From Eremophila alpestris peregrina (taxonomy: Eukaryota > Chordata > Aves > Passeriformes > Alaudidae): 64,000 nt of DNA. Numbering within the stretch: position 1 is the first letter of the stretch; every line of letters begins with the position of its first letter. A program made the position numbers and the translations under genes. The stretch is from the NCBI GenBank assembly GCA_009792885.1, contig WMCF01000018.1:5458253-5522252 (forward strand). Direction: 5' to 3'. Of this stretch, positions 49,004 through 62,865 are shown one piece after another. Below the pieces are notes generated by a model, which was not told the origin of the DNA, ran no database searches, and saw only the letters and a list, made by a program, of their open reading frames with translations.

Positions 49004-52000
49004 GTAAGATGTCCTCTCATTTATTTTCCTCTGGCATTTTTCATGACTAAGTAATACATTATTTACCTGGTTCACAATACTGAAGGATGACTTTACTCCC
49101 ACACAGAAAAATGAATAGTAATGCAGTGAAAAGAAGCATGAAATATTTACACCTCAAGTAAGTTCACACAAAAATATTGGCAATAGAGTTGAAAATCTAT
49201 TCATAAATATCTTGCTGTGTTTTTTTGTCTACAGGACAAAATGCAGCCCTCTCTGATTTTTTGTTTTCTTGCAGATAAGGGAGAGAGTTAGTTATCAATA
49301 AAAGTAGCATTATTTATTAATTACTTTCTGAGGTCTGGAAACACCAAGTTCTTGCTGTACAAGGCTAGCATAAACTTTGTTTTAGACTGGCAACAGAGAC
49401 AAATGAGCTTTCCAGTCAAAAGAAACAAATCCAGAGTATGTGTAATTTTAGTTCTGCTCTTCTTTAGCCATGGGAAATACTTACACTTACCAGCAGGGCC
49501 AAAATTTGGTGTTCACTCCTGTTAAGACTTAACTGATTGACACATACCATGTGGAAATCTTCAGTGCTTTGATGGAACAGTTGCATGGATGGTCTTTCTT
49601 TGCAAGCACCCCTCAGCTGGGGCACCTCAGTATTTATGAGGATGTCAGCAGAGGAGATGCTTCCATAAACTTCATTCTCACTCTGACACATGGAGCAGTG
49701 GGTCCAGTACAGAAATGAGAGGATAAGCTCAGAGGGGACAGGCATCTATAATTCATCCAGGCTTGTCTCACTCCTTCCTTTCAACAATTACATTAGCTAG
49801 ATTCAATAGGGAATCTAGCTGTTGTGAATATTGCAAGACAGCAGGATGGAGGCAGGATTTTCTGATGGAACTTTTCCAACCACAGAGCCTAAATGCAGAT
49901 AAGATTTCTGTGCTGAGCATCTCCTTTCTGATGTGAAAAGAATAAGTAATTATATTCAGTATGAAGGGAAATAAAAAGGAAGTGTGATTGACTTGGGGAT
50001 GTGAAAGATGCACACTAGACCCAGCATATCAGCTGCCTTGTCATTGTCAGATTTCTTGACTGTGGCTCTTATCAGATTTAAACTAAGTGCTACAATTTAT
50101 TTAGAGGAGCTCTTTCCAAGCAGAAGCACAAGAAAGAATGGTTAAATATACTTTTTATAAGAAACTAAGCTACAGGAGCCAAGAACTGTTGCTTTAACCA
50201 CATTTAGGGGGAGAGCACAGGGGAGGCTACACTAGCTCAGTGTAAGAATTGTAAGAAATGCCTGTAGGAATTTCATCCCATTCTACTTTGCCAAGGAACT
50301 ACTCCTACATTCTTTATCCCAGGTCTAAAGCAGCTTTATAAAGCATGATTGAGCCACTGCAGCCTTATTTCTACATGTCCAAAGAAGCAGATTAAAGACC
50401 CACAATATATGAGAAGAATAGCCACTGGAAGGAGACATAATTCCCAAAGTCTTGGCTGCTGAGTGCATGCAGTGCTAGGGGAAGAAAAGGGCACTTCCAG
50501 ACTTTCTGAGCCTTTCTGGGCAGTTGGGGCTGTCTATGTCTCTTCTTTAGGGAAGGGCTGAAAGCGTCCTTGTGCTGTTTGTTTTTTTGGTGGGTACCAT
50601 GCCCTTAGTGAGATTTTACAAATTTGTGTTTCTTATTTCATCTTAGTCAGCATTAAGATAAAGCATGATTTTATTTACGTTCACAAACTATTTCCCTCAA
50701 GGCTTCTTTTTCAATTATGAATTCCCTCTCATGAATTTGTTCGGTCTGTCAGCCATCCAATTTGTCAATATCTCACTGGTTTTGTGGAACCCAGAAAAGA
50801 AACTTGCAGATATAAGGTGATTCACAGAAGCTGCAAAGCTAGGAACAGCCTTATCTTTGTATATTCTCCAGGATGATTTGAGCTCTTTCCAGCACAAGAA
50901 TCTCAGCCAACCAAGGCAAGATGAATCATCTGCCATTTGTGTCATTATTTTCTGTACTAAAGTTGTAGATTTGTGGTCTCTTCTTCACCATCAATCCCAG
51001 AAGCAGCAAGGACCTCAAGACATGCTTTTCAAAGATGGCACAGGCAGATTTTCCACATCAAGCACTCAAATGAGTACCAATTCCCTATGTTTTTAACAAA
51101 AAATTTGGCAGAAGCTGTTTTGGATATCTGCAAACAATTTACTAATGACAACAACAAAAAAAAATCTGAAAATGTCTTGTTGCATTCGGCACCATAAGTG
51201 ACAAAAACTGATTTGTTTTTACCTTCATTTCAATTTAATGTCATCCTGACTAGAAGCAGATTTATCTGTGCTTGTACAATTTTCAGTCAAAGCCAGTAAA
51301 AAGCACAATGGGACTTTGTGATAACTGCTGTTAAGATAATGCAAGATCTCTACAGACAAAATAGAAGTGTGCTAGATAGGTTTTCTTTTGCTGAACTCTG
51401 ACATTTTTTCTGTCATTTCAATTTCCTAGGGAAACCAAAGAGAGTTACATTTGGCCACTGTAATTGACTTATGCTGTAGCACCCGGGGCAAATTCCAATG
51501 TATAAGAAAGAAAAAAATGTGGAAAATTATGTTATTGACAGACTGAGAATGTTCTGCAGTAATAAATTTCTAGTCAGTGAAATAGGCAGTCCAATGCATT
51601 TAGAAATGCTTTACTCTGAATTGTAGTGACAATTAAAATCTCCCTGCTTTTTTGTGAAAGTAAGTTTTCGAAACATTTGATTAGCAGAAATCAAGATAAT
51701 CTTGAAAATATTGGCCTAGGCAGGAGCAATTTACCACACTAGATACCAGCTGATGTGATCTTATCTGATGTAATACAGTAATTGAATATAATAATAACTT
51801 TAAAACTCACATAACTGATCTTGAACTAAATGTTTTAAAAGATTGAAGAGTTTAAGTCAATTATTTAATAGTTATAATGTATGATGTTATAATGTATTTG
51901 AAATCTGCCAGTCCTCTAATGTATTCTAATTTTTGTTGAAACGCACTCAGAGAAGATTGTTCTATGAAAAATTGTTTGATCTATTCTAAGAAAAATTGTT

Positions 52001-52287
52001 TAATGAGTAAGACATAAGTAAGAGAAGTGTATTCAAATATTCCTCATACAGCAAGCTGTAATCTTCCAGGAGAACAATAAGGATACTTTTGATGTAGCAT
52101 GATATTTATATGAGGACCTATGCTTTACTGCACATTGAGTCTCCACACTAGATGTGCAGTTTCTCTGAAGATATGATGAATTAACACATGGTAAATTAAG
52201 AACATCAGTTCACCTGTGGAAAAGACATTCTGGATAACACCATGTCAAACACAAGCCATCAGCTCAGAACTTGCATCATGTGATGCA

Positions 52288-52712
52288 AGGAGTTAACTTC
52301 CCTCATCATGTTTTTCCTAAGTGGCTAAAACATGGTGGATAACACCAACATTTGGCTATTGCTGGAGTGTGTTTGCAAAGTGTCAAGACTTTCTCTCTCT
52401 TATCCCTATCCCCAACAAGTAAGCTGGAGGTGACCAAGAGGCTGAGAGGGGACATAGCCAGGACAGGTGTCCTCAGCTGATGGAGCATATCTTGTCATAG
52501 GATGCTGTGCTCAGCAGTAAAAATTTGGGGAGAGAGGAAGGGGGAGATAATTTGGTTTATGGCATCTGTCTTGCCAAGCAACCATGAACTATCATCATAT
52601 CAATCCATTAGTCCTGCCTTCCTTCTGTTTCTTCCCAGTTCCACAGGAGAGTGGAATGAGCAAGAGGCTGTGTGGGTGTTTGGCTCTTGGCCAGGATCAA
52701 CCAATATTGCAT
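52288..52712 (+). mobile_element. ERVL-like solo LTR, strongly degraded
   Basis: This has the same family layout as 23250-23725: GTTAACTTCCCTCATCATG, GGATAACACCAACATTTGGC, GGGACATAGCCAGGACAG (52449-52466, identical to 23453-23470), TGTCATAGGATGCTGTGCTC, then ATGAGCAAGAGGCTGTGTGG and an end near GGATCAACCAATATTGCA. It has internal deletions relative to the usual LTR and no adjoining retroviral coding sequence. Boundaries are approximate. Confidence 0.75.
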
Positions 52713-53115
52713 TACAACAGCAGCTGTTTCTTGATGTTTCTTGTTGTCAGGGAAAGATGACCCACCAGCTCCCCATCCTTCTGTCTCTCAGGTGCAATTT
52801 GGATGTCTTATTTTGACTCACTGCTCTGCTGTATCTTTCTATTGAAAAGTTTTCAGGGAGAAGTCGTTTTCAATATTGTTGTTATGTCAGTTGATACGTT
52901 TAAAAAAATTAAGGGGCAAACAAGGCAACAAATGCAAAATCAGAGCACTCTCACAAAGCTCAGGGCCTGATGCCCAAAGTCACTGATTGTGGGGTGACAG
53001 GAGGAGCCCCTGTGGTGCCACCAGGCAGAGCAGCCACCTTTCCCAGCACACAGGGCATTGAGGGGACAGTGTGGCAGTGCTGCCTGTCCCCCAGAGCTGG
53101 GAGGGAGGAAATCCC

Positions 53116-53140
53116 AGGGCAGGGCAGGGCAGGGCAGGGT
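53116..53140. repeat. Pentanucleotide microsatellite (AGGGC)n
   Basis: Four exact AGGGC units are followed by AGGGT, within a GC-rich island (about 52980-53150) in otherwise AT-rich intron. The G3 tracts at regular spacing could form a G-quadruplex on the + strand, that is, in the pre-mRNA. Confidence 0.85.
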
Positions 53141-56100
53141 GGGAGATGTGACCCTCACTCTGAGTGCTGTGATCTAGAGGCTGGTGGCACTCACACTGTT
53201 TATTGGCACCACAGAGAGAGTTTGGTCTTTGTTCTACCTGAAATCATCAAGCACAGTAAAGAATTCCTGTCACTCAGTAGAGAGATGATCTATTATTGCT
53301 GAAGTCTTCTTTGCAAAGAAAACCTCCCATAATCATTAGGGACAAAATGAAACTGCTGTTTAAACACAATTTTCCCATTTGTGTTTGACAAATCTTAGCA
53401 GTTTAAATACTGATAGGAACTTTTTGTCATGCTTTCTGTTAAAAATGAAGCATTAAGAAAGTTCAGTCCTTTTCACAGCAGTATAACATTCTGAAAAAAA
53501 AAGATTATGAGTTGATTTCTCGCTTCAATTTTCTCTTTTCTATATATATGGGTTTTTTTAGGCTGACAATCATTTTGATGCTAAAAGCAAATTACAAGGT
53601 CTTCTCAGTTATTTTGTGTGAATTAAAGATGAACTGGACAAAAGAGCCCTAAATAGAAATTTCCTGCTGTGATAAAAGATGGGAAATTATCATTCATATC
53701 TCATGGAATGGATCTTAATTATTGCTAAGTGGAATTACAGAAAAAAGCAGAGTTGACAATGTGTCTCCACGGATCTTTACAGTCACATTAAGATTCACAA
53801 AGCCTAATGTTTAAGTCCAATCAGAAAAACTGCTGCCCAATTGACTTCTAGTTCTTAGTATGAGTAGGAAAGTTGCAAAGCAGTAGAATATAGTAGAACA
53901 TTCAGGCAATATGTAAAGTATTGATCTGCTCCATCTCATGCTGCACTCAAGGAGCCAAACCAGTTAGCAAAGATGTGAATACTTTACAGATTAGTGTCCA
54001 GAGCAGATTCCTTCAGGAAGAGAAGCACAGAAGTAATTTAGGCTCCCAGATCCCATTTGCATAGTTAGATGGATGCTAAAAGCCTGGTTCCAGTGAGATT
54101 CAATGAGAATTAAAACTTCTGAAATCAAAATTGATTGCCCAAACTGCTGACGTCCTTTTGAAGATCTCAGAAGGTCTCTTCACCTACAACTACTCTTCAC
54201 CTGCCTGATGCTCTTTAGGACATGTCACAGAGTCATGTGACATTCTTGTAAACATTATTGACTTCTTATGTATGCCAACATTGACACTTCACCAGTAGAT
54301 GAGTTTTTCCCAAAATATTTTAAAATAGGCAAATAGATATGTAGTTAGGTACCATATATGTCGCTCTTTCACAGAAATCTGTTTTCCTCTGCTTATAAGC
54401 CCTAAACCAATAATCTTCAGATTCTCTTTAAATAGTTTTGAACCCCATAAGACTATCCCTCTTCCACAGCTGCAGCTCTATTCCTGGATTTTGTAATGTG
54501 CACCTATAATGAGCATAATCTCATATTCCTGCAGCTCGAGAGATTTAAGTTTCCAAATTCCAGCTCAAAGGACATTTGAGGTTTTGCAGTTAAAACTCTG
54601 GCCCCAGCAGAGCCATCCCTTCTATTAAAGTGTGGGTTTGGGCATCCCTTACAAGAGCAACTTTGAGTGTTTCTTCACCATTTCTGTTAAATAAGGGCTA
54701 AGGAACAGGAAGTAGTTGAAGACAGATTACTTAGAAAAAAGGATGGGACACAATCCTGCAGCCTTGCACAGGAGAAAAACAGGCTCAAGGACAACTCTTC
54801 AGGCCAGGTTGTATGTTTTGAATAAAAAAACAGGGAGAAATGCATGCACCAGCTGGGAGTAAGTACAAAACCAGAGCTTCAGTTTTGGAGATGAGCGCCC
54901 CAACCTGCACACACACAGCCTCTCATTGATGTCATTGTCTAACCTAATTCCATCCTCTCAGCTGTTTGGTGGCACAGGTTCAGAAAGAAGAGGACAAAAC
55001 ACCCCTCTCATATCAGCAGTTTCAGGCACTTCCACAGGAAAATGACCCAAATGGGAAGGGAATTGAGTCCCTCATTTTGCAGCAGCTGGAGCAGCTGTAG
55101 GTGTCTCCAGCACATCCTGCTGCTGGAGCAGCTTCAGCTCCCCACTGTGCCCACTGGTTACTCTGGTTCCCATCAGACACTGACTCTTTTTACCTCCCTG
55201 AACATTTACTGTCTCTGGATTTAGTTTTACATTCCTGCTGCTCAAAGTATTTTTCTGATGGAAACACCTCTCAGAACCTGGCTGCAGACAAGGCCCTGGC
55301 TCTGCCTCACGTATAATTGCATTGGGCACGAGGATGGGTATAATAATTAGCATAAAACATGGCAATTAAAAATAGGCACTTCTGTTTCCTAAGTGTGTCA
55401 AGCAGAGAGTTGGCAAGGTCAGACTTTCATTCTGCTCTGTGATAAGGCAAACTGGATGCCATCCCAATGTCAATACCAAGAGTGCAGCTCACCCTAAAAA
55501 AGAGAAATTTCTTTGGTGAATAAAGGCTTTCACTTTCCTTTCACTTTATCAGCCTAGTAAAACACATAGGAAGATCTTTTTAGGTGCAAGTACACCAAAG
55601 AATAAGAGTAAAAAAACCACAATTTAAAAAAAAAAGTCCCACATAAAATTAAGTTCCTCCTGCGCTTAAGTGCCAAAATTCATGTTCAGGATTTCATTAT
55701 TTCTCACTGCAATTTAGAATCTTACTAGCATCTAAAAACCAATTTACTTAACACTCAGATATCAATGGCACAACATGTTTTAGAGAAACACAGACATCTG
55801 CAGTCAGGGCATGGCAAGAATGTGAAGTTCAGTCCTGCTTTAAAATTAAGAATTATGTGCAAGCTCTCTTCCTGAGGAGAAAAACAGTATTCAAAATTCA
55901 CATGAGAAGAAAAAACACTCAAATAACTTTGATTCTGCCACTATGAATTTAGATTTTTTTTTTTTTTAAATCCTCAAGGATATGGTATGGGGGTGAAGCA
56001 TGCAGGGGCCAGGGTTGACTGACCCTCCTCCCTCTCTGGATTTCCAAAGTTGAGGAAAGGAAAGGAAGGTAAAGGGCACTGGTGCTCACAAACACAGCAC

Positions 56101-56177
56101 TGGCTCCTTCCACACCCCTCAGACACAAAGCTGATGGGATTTCATCCTTTTGGTCCATTGAGGGGAGGGAAGAAATG

Positions 56178-56450
56178 GACCATAGAAATCAGAACTGGGA
56201 GAGACCACTAAGCTGTCCAGTACATTTCCCTGCAAGCACAGGATTGTTCCCAAGTGCTCTCTCCAGTCTAGATTTAAATTAATCAATTAACAATGGGGCT
56301 TTCAACAGTACCTTGGGAGACCGTTCTAGCCTAATGGATCTGATTGTTAATCATTTTCACCAGTTATTCAGCCTGACTTTTATTTTCTTGGATGTCATCT
56401 CAGGACCCCAGTTCTGCTGTTTTAAATTTAGTGCCCACTTCTCTCCTTGG
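56178..56450 (-). mobile_element. Ancient CR1-type LINE 3' fragment (- orientation)
   Basis: ACCATAGAAATCAGAACTGG, GAGAGACCACTAAGCTGTCC, AGCCTGACTTTTATTTTCTT and CTGCTGTTTTAAATTTAGTG follow the order of a CR1 3' end read in antisense (tail, 'ctagtccat' region, then the 'ctgcaatttaagcccatt' region). It is heavily diverged, clearly older than the copies at 24446 and 33255. Extension to the right is uncertain. Confidence 0.5.
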
Positions 56451-57926
56451 GGGTTGTACCTTTCCAATATTCAGAAATATCACACTATGTTCATAGTTTG
56501 CATATCCAATTTTTGTATTCTGTCCTGCTGGGTCACTCTTCTCTGCAGCCCCCAGCAGTCTTGTCTTTGTTTTTGATTCACATCCACTTGGGCAACCTCC
56601 TCACCATTCCTTTCCACCTTCTGAATGAGGTTTAATGGAAAGACCTGCACAAAAATATCTTGCAAAATGGACTAGCACAAGAATCCTATCTCAGGCATCC
56701 CATGATGTGATCAAACAGTACAAAATGGGCTTGTGTCAGAAAGGGATTTTCGTTTCAGAGGAACTGAATTTGGAACTTATTTACAAATGCACTCCCCCAC
56801 CCCTCCCCACCCTCGTGGGTTTGGGCAGAATTAACTCTGCCTGGCTGTGAAAGGAGAGCCAGAGCCACTCTCAGACAATACCCTGGCCCTTGCTTCCAGC
56901 ACAGTGGGGTCAGAGATCAGGGTGGAGAGGACTGTGAGTCTGTCCCTGTTCCTTTACTGATGAAGATGAAGAGCTCTGCAAAGAATAGCTTTGCTCAGTC
57001 AGAGGGAGGATTACTCAACACATTAATAAGAGAAGAAAATATGAGGCTCTCAGAGGCCCCCTCTACACCCTCTCTTTCCACAGAAATACAAAACATTCAG
57101 TTACACATAACCCACATTTTGATGTAAGGAAAGGAAATCCCTGTGCAACTCCGATGTTTCAAGGACTGTTCCATTTATACCCCTAAATATCTGTAACCTC
57201 ACTGCTAGCCACTTCTTTATTCCTATTATTTGCTAGCTGTCTATCTGCCTTTTGTTCAGGCTTCTGCTATTCTCTTTCCTAAGCCCTCAACATGCTTCTT
57301 TCGTCCCATATTTGAGTCAACTACTTCACATCAGCTGCTCCCTTCCACCTCAGGGGTGTTCTTTGGGTGAGCCAGGGGTTACAGCCAGGGTGCTCACTGA
57401 AGTCCCAGGTTCCTGTTTGGCACTGAAATTACCACAATCACTACCACAGGTACAATAGAAAACGGAGAGAAAAAAAATGAGCTGCAGCAGTCTTTATGGC
57501 TGGCAGATAAGTGCATACTGTGGATTGATATATGCATACCATTAATCATCCCTGCTGTGCACAGTTCTTCTCTTATGGCTACACATTTATTTTTTTTCAG
57601 TTGTGAGTGTGGTTTTGTTCTCCACTCAGAGCTGGGGACAGCAGAGCTCCCTGTGTCAGGAGTGCATATCCTACATCAAAACTGAAGAGCAAGGCACAGC
57701 ATGCCACACACCAGCCCCTCAATCCTCAGCTCCCTCCTTGCACATACACCTTGATTTCACTCCTCTTGAAGCCTCAGAATAGAGGGGGTTGTGGATGCAT
57801 CACTAAGTTGTGGGGGAAATGGACTGATGGACGTGGGTAAACACATCCCTCACTTCTAACCACTAAAGCACTAAAATACAGGGAGGGGCAATGGTTTCAG
57901 TTTCCAGAGAAATGTGCCCTTTTCCT

Positions 57927-58171
57927 GGTTTGGGGGGGTTTTTTGCTTGTTTGTTTGTGTTTGGGGGGGTTTGTTTGTTTTTTGTTAGTTTGTTTTCTGG
58001 AGCTTTTTTGGTGGGTGTGGGTTTTTTGGGTGGTTTTTTGGGGTTTGGGTTTTTTTTTTNGTGTGGGTTTTTTGGGTGTTTTTTTGGGGTTTGGTTTTTT
58101 TTTTTTGGTTTTTTTTTTTTGTTTTGGTTTTTTTTTTTTTTTTTTTTTTTTTTTGTTTGTTTTGTTTTTTT
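57927..58171. repeat. G/T-rich low-complexity block with T27 run and one N
   Basis: Alternating G runs (for example G7 at 57932-57938 and 57963-57969) and T runs culminate in 27 T at 58128-58154, with an undetermined base at 58060. Long frames across this block in either strand are artefacts of its composition. The length and the N suggest imperfect sequencing of the tract. Confidence 0.92.
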
Positions 58172-58564
58172 GAGTGAGAAGATGGGGAGAAGAACTCTTT
58201 GCCTCTTTGGCAGTATTTTCTTTGGGACATCACCCACTCCTGGGGTGGCAGGCAGCAGCCTGGCAGCACAGTGCCCACGGGGCTCTGCAGAGGTCCAAGG
58301 ATCTGCCTTGGGACAGTGGGGTGCAGGACTGTGCCCACAGCACTTCCCTGCAGGCAGCTTTTCCAGCATCACTGCCCTTTCATGTCTCGAATATCTCTCA
58401 TTACAAAATTAAAGCCATTCTAAGAATGTGATAGGGCTGCCAGGGAAGAAGATAAGAGAAAATAATGCAGGACTTGTCAGTACTATGTAACATCAAGAAA
58501 TTTTCCTTCCCTAAATAAACCTGAAATGGAAACCTGAACTTATTCAGCTGTGAGTAGAGTGTAT

Positions 58565-58580
58565 TAAAAAAAAAAAAAAA
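58565..58580. repeat. Poly-A tract
   Basis: A run of about 15 A, followed by CCCAAACCC. It is not attached to a recognisable retroposed sequence. Confidence 0.7.
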
Positions 58581-61500
58581 CCCAAACCCTCCTCTGTGAT
58601 CAGAGTTCAATTAAGCTGCCTTGAAAATTATTCCAAATACACTTTTTTTCTGATAACAATAGACAATCCTTTTGACTGATTTGTTAAAAAAAGGTAAAGA
58701 AAGAGCATAAAATTATTGCTTATCAGAGAGAGAAGCAGCACCATTTAAAATAACATGAAATTGTATCCCATGAATTATTCAGAAGGGCTGATGTTACACT
58801 ATCATTATTTCTGGCTTTCCTTTTTACTGCATTGCATTTTGTGTAAGTTGTCTCCCACCCAATAAAAGAGGTGTGGGTTTTCTTAATTAATCAAACCTGA
58901 TTTTTCTGATTTTTTTTTTCTAATTTAAAATGAATATATTTCGAGCAGTGAGCTGTCTTCACGGTGTCATGCTGAAACAGAAGATAGATTTTACTACCAG
59001 CAGCAGGATCTAAAACATGCAGTGCAATAGTCACTTGCATACTGACTGGTGCTTCTCTACATGTCATGCCAGCTGCTGAGAGACCAAAGTGTGATCCCAG
59101 TTGTATTCTGGCATTAGCAGTTGTAAACTCCATCCTGTTCTGTGTGAATGAGGCTCCCTGAGTTTCACAGTTCTCTGATACACAGCCAGTGTGATTCAGT
59201 TTGCTGATTGAAGGTACCAGTCTACACCTCCTGCAATTACCTCATGATTTTGATGTCCTTTTCCAACACAAAAATATGCAAGGCTACAAACTCATTCTTA
59301 TGGAAGGTCCTAATGATCATATCCTACTAGAAGTGTTACTCCTTTAAAATCAGTGGAAGCACTGACTAGACTAGCCAAAACTCACTTGTTTTATTGGTAG
59401 AGCTGTGTCTCCAAGCAGATTGGTGTAGGCATTTTGTGTTTGTGGCCACAGCTGACTTAAAAGCCCAGCTCATAACTGTAGTCCATAAGATGTCAGCCAG
59501 ATCTCCACCTCCAGCTTATCTGCTGAGCAAACCTCCATATTTTTCCTTGCTTACTCTCTCTTCTGTCAACATCTTCCTGAATAATTTCTGTTGCAAAGTT
59601 CTGTGGCTGCAGGCCTGGTGTTTTGGGAAGTCACAAAGGGAACACAGCCCTGTTTGCTTTCTGTGTGTAATAGTTCAGCTCAAGGGCAAAATGACCATCC
59701 TTGATTAAATTAACATTGATACAATTAACCCTAATTGTTGTGGGGGAAAAATGCTGAAAAAATTATCTGAAGAAGTTTAAGAATAAGGGGAAAAGATGTA
59801 AAGCCCCTAGATTTTTTTCTGCTTGCCCTCTTATGATTTGGGGAGTTTTGATCAGTATTTTGCTGCTTGGAAGAGAAATCTTACTAAGAGCACCTCTCCA
59901 CAGTATAGAAAGGTTTACTTCTTTTGGCTGTCTATAGGTCATCTGAGTTCATGAAGAGAAGCTGGCAATACTGAGATGTAATGTAGACTATCAAACAGCA
60001 AATATCTAAGCTAGGCCAGATGAATCACCTCCTAGGTAAATTCCTCTCCTTTGACTACAACAATTAGCTCAGCTATGGACAACTAAACTCTAGTTATCCA
60101 AAACAGCTGAAATTAATCTCCCTGCTGGTGTCAGCAAACTGGAAATGGCTTATAATAAAACCCAGTTTCTTTTCAACAGCTCAGCTATGACAAAGTCTGC
60201 ACTGACAGACACAAAATGAACATTGGGGTTCGAGGTTCTCCCTGCTTGGCTCTGAGAGGAGTTCCTGCCTCTAGACCCAGCATGGGCTCAGGCTTTCAGC
60301 AGAGCACCAGAAAGGATTGTTACCTCACTGGATCATTAGACTGAATCTGTGATCAAAGGCAATTTATGTGTGCATTTTTGTTTTATAATGCAGTTAATTG
60401 ATTGACAGGATTTGTCAAGATAAAATGTAGTGAATTCCCTCCCTGCTCTCTCAGCTGTCCTCAACAACAGGGTGTTAGCCAGGACCCAGCCACTCTGCTG
60501 ACACAGCTTACCAATTTCCTTTCCCTTGCTCCATTTCCTTTTCAAATTGAAAACTATTAGAAGTCTTTAGGCAAATAATAGAAACCTAATGCAGGTGCCT
60601 GTTATAAATCGTTCACTAGTTACTTTTAACCTAATGTCTCCTCAAACATTACTTTGCAGAAGGCAGTGAGGGTAGGAAATGCCTCATGAACTCTGACAAT
60701 CAGTAGGTCAGGAGTTAAGGTCATTATAATGTAGCCCATTTCTCCTTGTTTGTCAAATAACCTGAATGCAGTTACATCCCTGGATCTTTCACCCAAGATT
60801 GACTCCCCTTAGTAAGAACATGAGTCTTGTGGGGAGCAGTCTTTGTCCTGGGTCAAACCCTGCCCTAAGCAGGGTAATGCCATAAGGCTGGTGGTGCCAG
60901 TTACTGTTCATGTAGGATTCTGCTATTCACAAAGCCAAAGCTTTCCTAGGCATGGCTTGAGGATGTGCACAGTCTGCTGCATGTCTGGGGTTAAATTAAT
61001 CAATGTTCGTGAGAGAGCTCGGCTTTCATAAATAGAAATGACTTGAGAAATTTGAAGTGTTCTGCAAGCAAAATAAAATAGGAAGTAAACATTAATAACA
61101 AGAGTTAGTAATTACTGGTTTTAATGCAAAATAGACAAATGTACAAAAGTGCCTATTAATTCTGAATCACTGAAGCAAATATCTAGGCTCCAGAGCTGGA
61201 AATGCTGCCTAAAATGCCAGTGTGATTAGTCAATGCTAAAATCTGCCTTCATCAGCTAGGCATCATGTCTTGTTCTCAGAGAAAAATTCCTCCCATTCCT
61301 TCACTGGCAATAATATCAAACATTACACAGGGGATAAACCTCCAACTCTGTGTGTGTACCAAACAAGGCATGCAAGAGGACAACCTGTTAGAATGTATGC
61401 TCCTGAACACACGGGACAACTCTCAGATTGTTGGAAGTATTTCTCATCATGCTGGGTGCCCTCACAGGCAGCACTGAACAGTGCTACATTGGTCACAGAT

Positions 61501-62845
61501 CACTTTCTCCATTTGGCTCCCCAGTGAGGTGTAAATATTTCAGAGCTAATGCATAAGTCATGTACACCTGGGTTTCCAAGTGCCACAGCAGTGAGACATA
61601 ACTCTTGGGTATTTCTGAGCATAGAGGAGCACGGATTATTTTCTGACACTGCAAATGGAAAATACATGGAGATCTTTAATGTTTAACACTCAGACTGCTT
61701 CTGCAAAGTCTTGGAAGCCATTGCCTCCCAGCCCCAGGCAACACCTAAGTGATGTTCTGCAAACACACACCTTGCCAGGACTGGCAAACCCCCCAGGCTG
61801 TGTCCACACTGTGGGCTCCTATCACTGAAAGCCAACATGTGGAGTAAATTCACCCAATCATGAACACCCCAAGCACACTGGCTGTTGCTGTGCAGGTGGA
61901 CATTGTGATAGCAAACAACATCAGAGAGATTCATATTATTGCTGCATCTGATAGGTGCTGGGTGCCTTTCTGTTTCATTTGTGAATAAATCCAGACCTTA
62001 CAGAAAATCCTGAATGCATTCATCAGCTTACCCTCATCTGAGAGGAGAAAAGGAGTTAAATGTATTTGTGGATAAAGTGATTGAAAAAATAAAAGACATC
62101 ACACTGTGTACTGGGCGGACTGGGGGGTGAGGAAGGTGTGGATCCCAGAGAGCAGGAGGGCTTACCCTGGTGGTTTGCTCTGTATTTTCAGAGCCTGGTG
62201 CTTTGACTGTGAGGTGAAAGGGGAGAGGAGGAGGCACACCAGGGGCATGCTAATGGTAGGAGGAGGAAGCAGTTGGTTTCACTGCCCTGAGAAGGAGTGT
62301 TGATGGAGGTCCTGAGGGGCAGATAGAGAGGCTCACAAGTTTCTGTAGGAGGGAATTGCCTCTTGGTGTATTCCTGCTGTGCTGAGGTAAATAAGGCTCT
62401 ATCTACAGTAGTAAGTAAATAAAATAGAACAAAAAAAATAGCTGATTCTTTTCATGGACCTTCCAACCAAGGAAAATATTACATAGTGTTGAGGAAAATA
62501 TACACTGCTTTTTGAGATGCTGAGGGGGACTCAAACACCTCAGTGGCAGGCAGTGGCCCATGAAATGTTTGATGTTAGTCCATGTGAAAGACACTGTTAA
62601 CTAGATGGACATGTCACTATCTAAGATACCTATTATTTTTCTCATAAAAGCAATGACCCTAAAGCAAAGCAATTTTAATGTACAGACCATAAGCACTTTC
62701 CTTTGTAAGAAATGAGTAATTTTTCCACCTCAACTTTTTACCTAGTGATAAAACTGGAATAAACACAAAGGCTTTTTCTCCTCTCCATTTCTGCAATGTG
62801 TTCCCATCTTCACTTCTTGGTTTTTCAAGATTTCTAGCTCCTTCT

Positions 62846-62865
62846 CCCCCCCCCCCCCCCCCCCC
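62846..62865. repeat. C20 homopolymer
   Basis: Twenty consecutive C residues follow a pyrimidine lead-in (TCTAGCTCCTTCT). Length is likely polymorphic and error-prone. It can adopt an i-motif or, on the other strand, a quadruplex. Confidence 0.95.

Noticed and set aside
57863..58412. Long frames on both strands (Phe/Gly-rich and Lys/Asn-rich)
   Set aside because: They are products of the G/T-rich low-complexity tract and cross the undetermined base at 58060.
60226..60237. GGGTTCGAGGTT resembling a tRNA B-box
   Set aside because: No A-box, acceptor stem or cloverleaf could be built around it.
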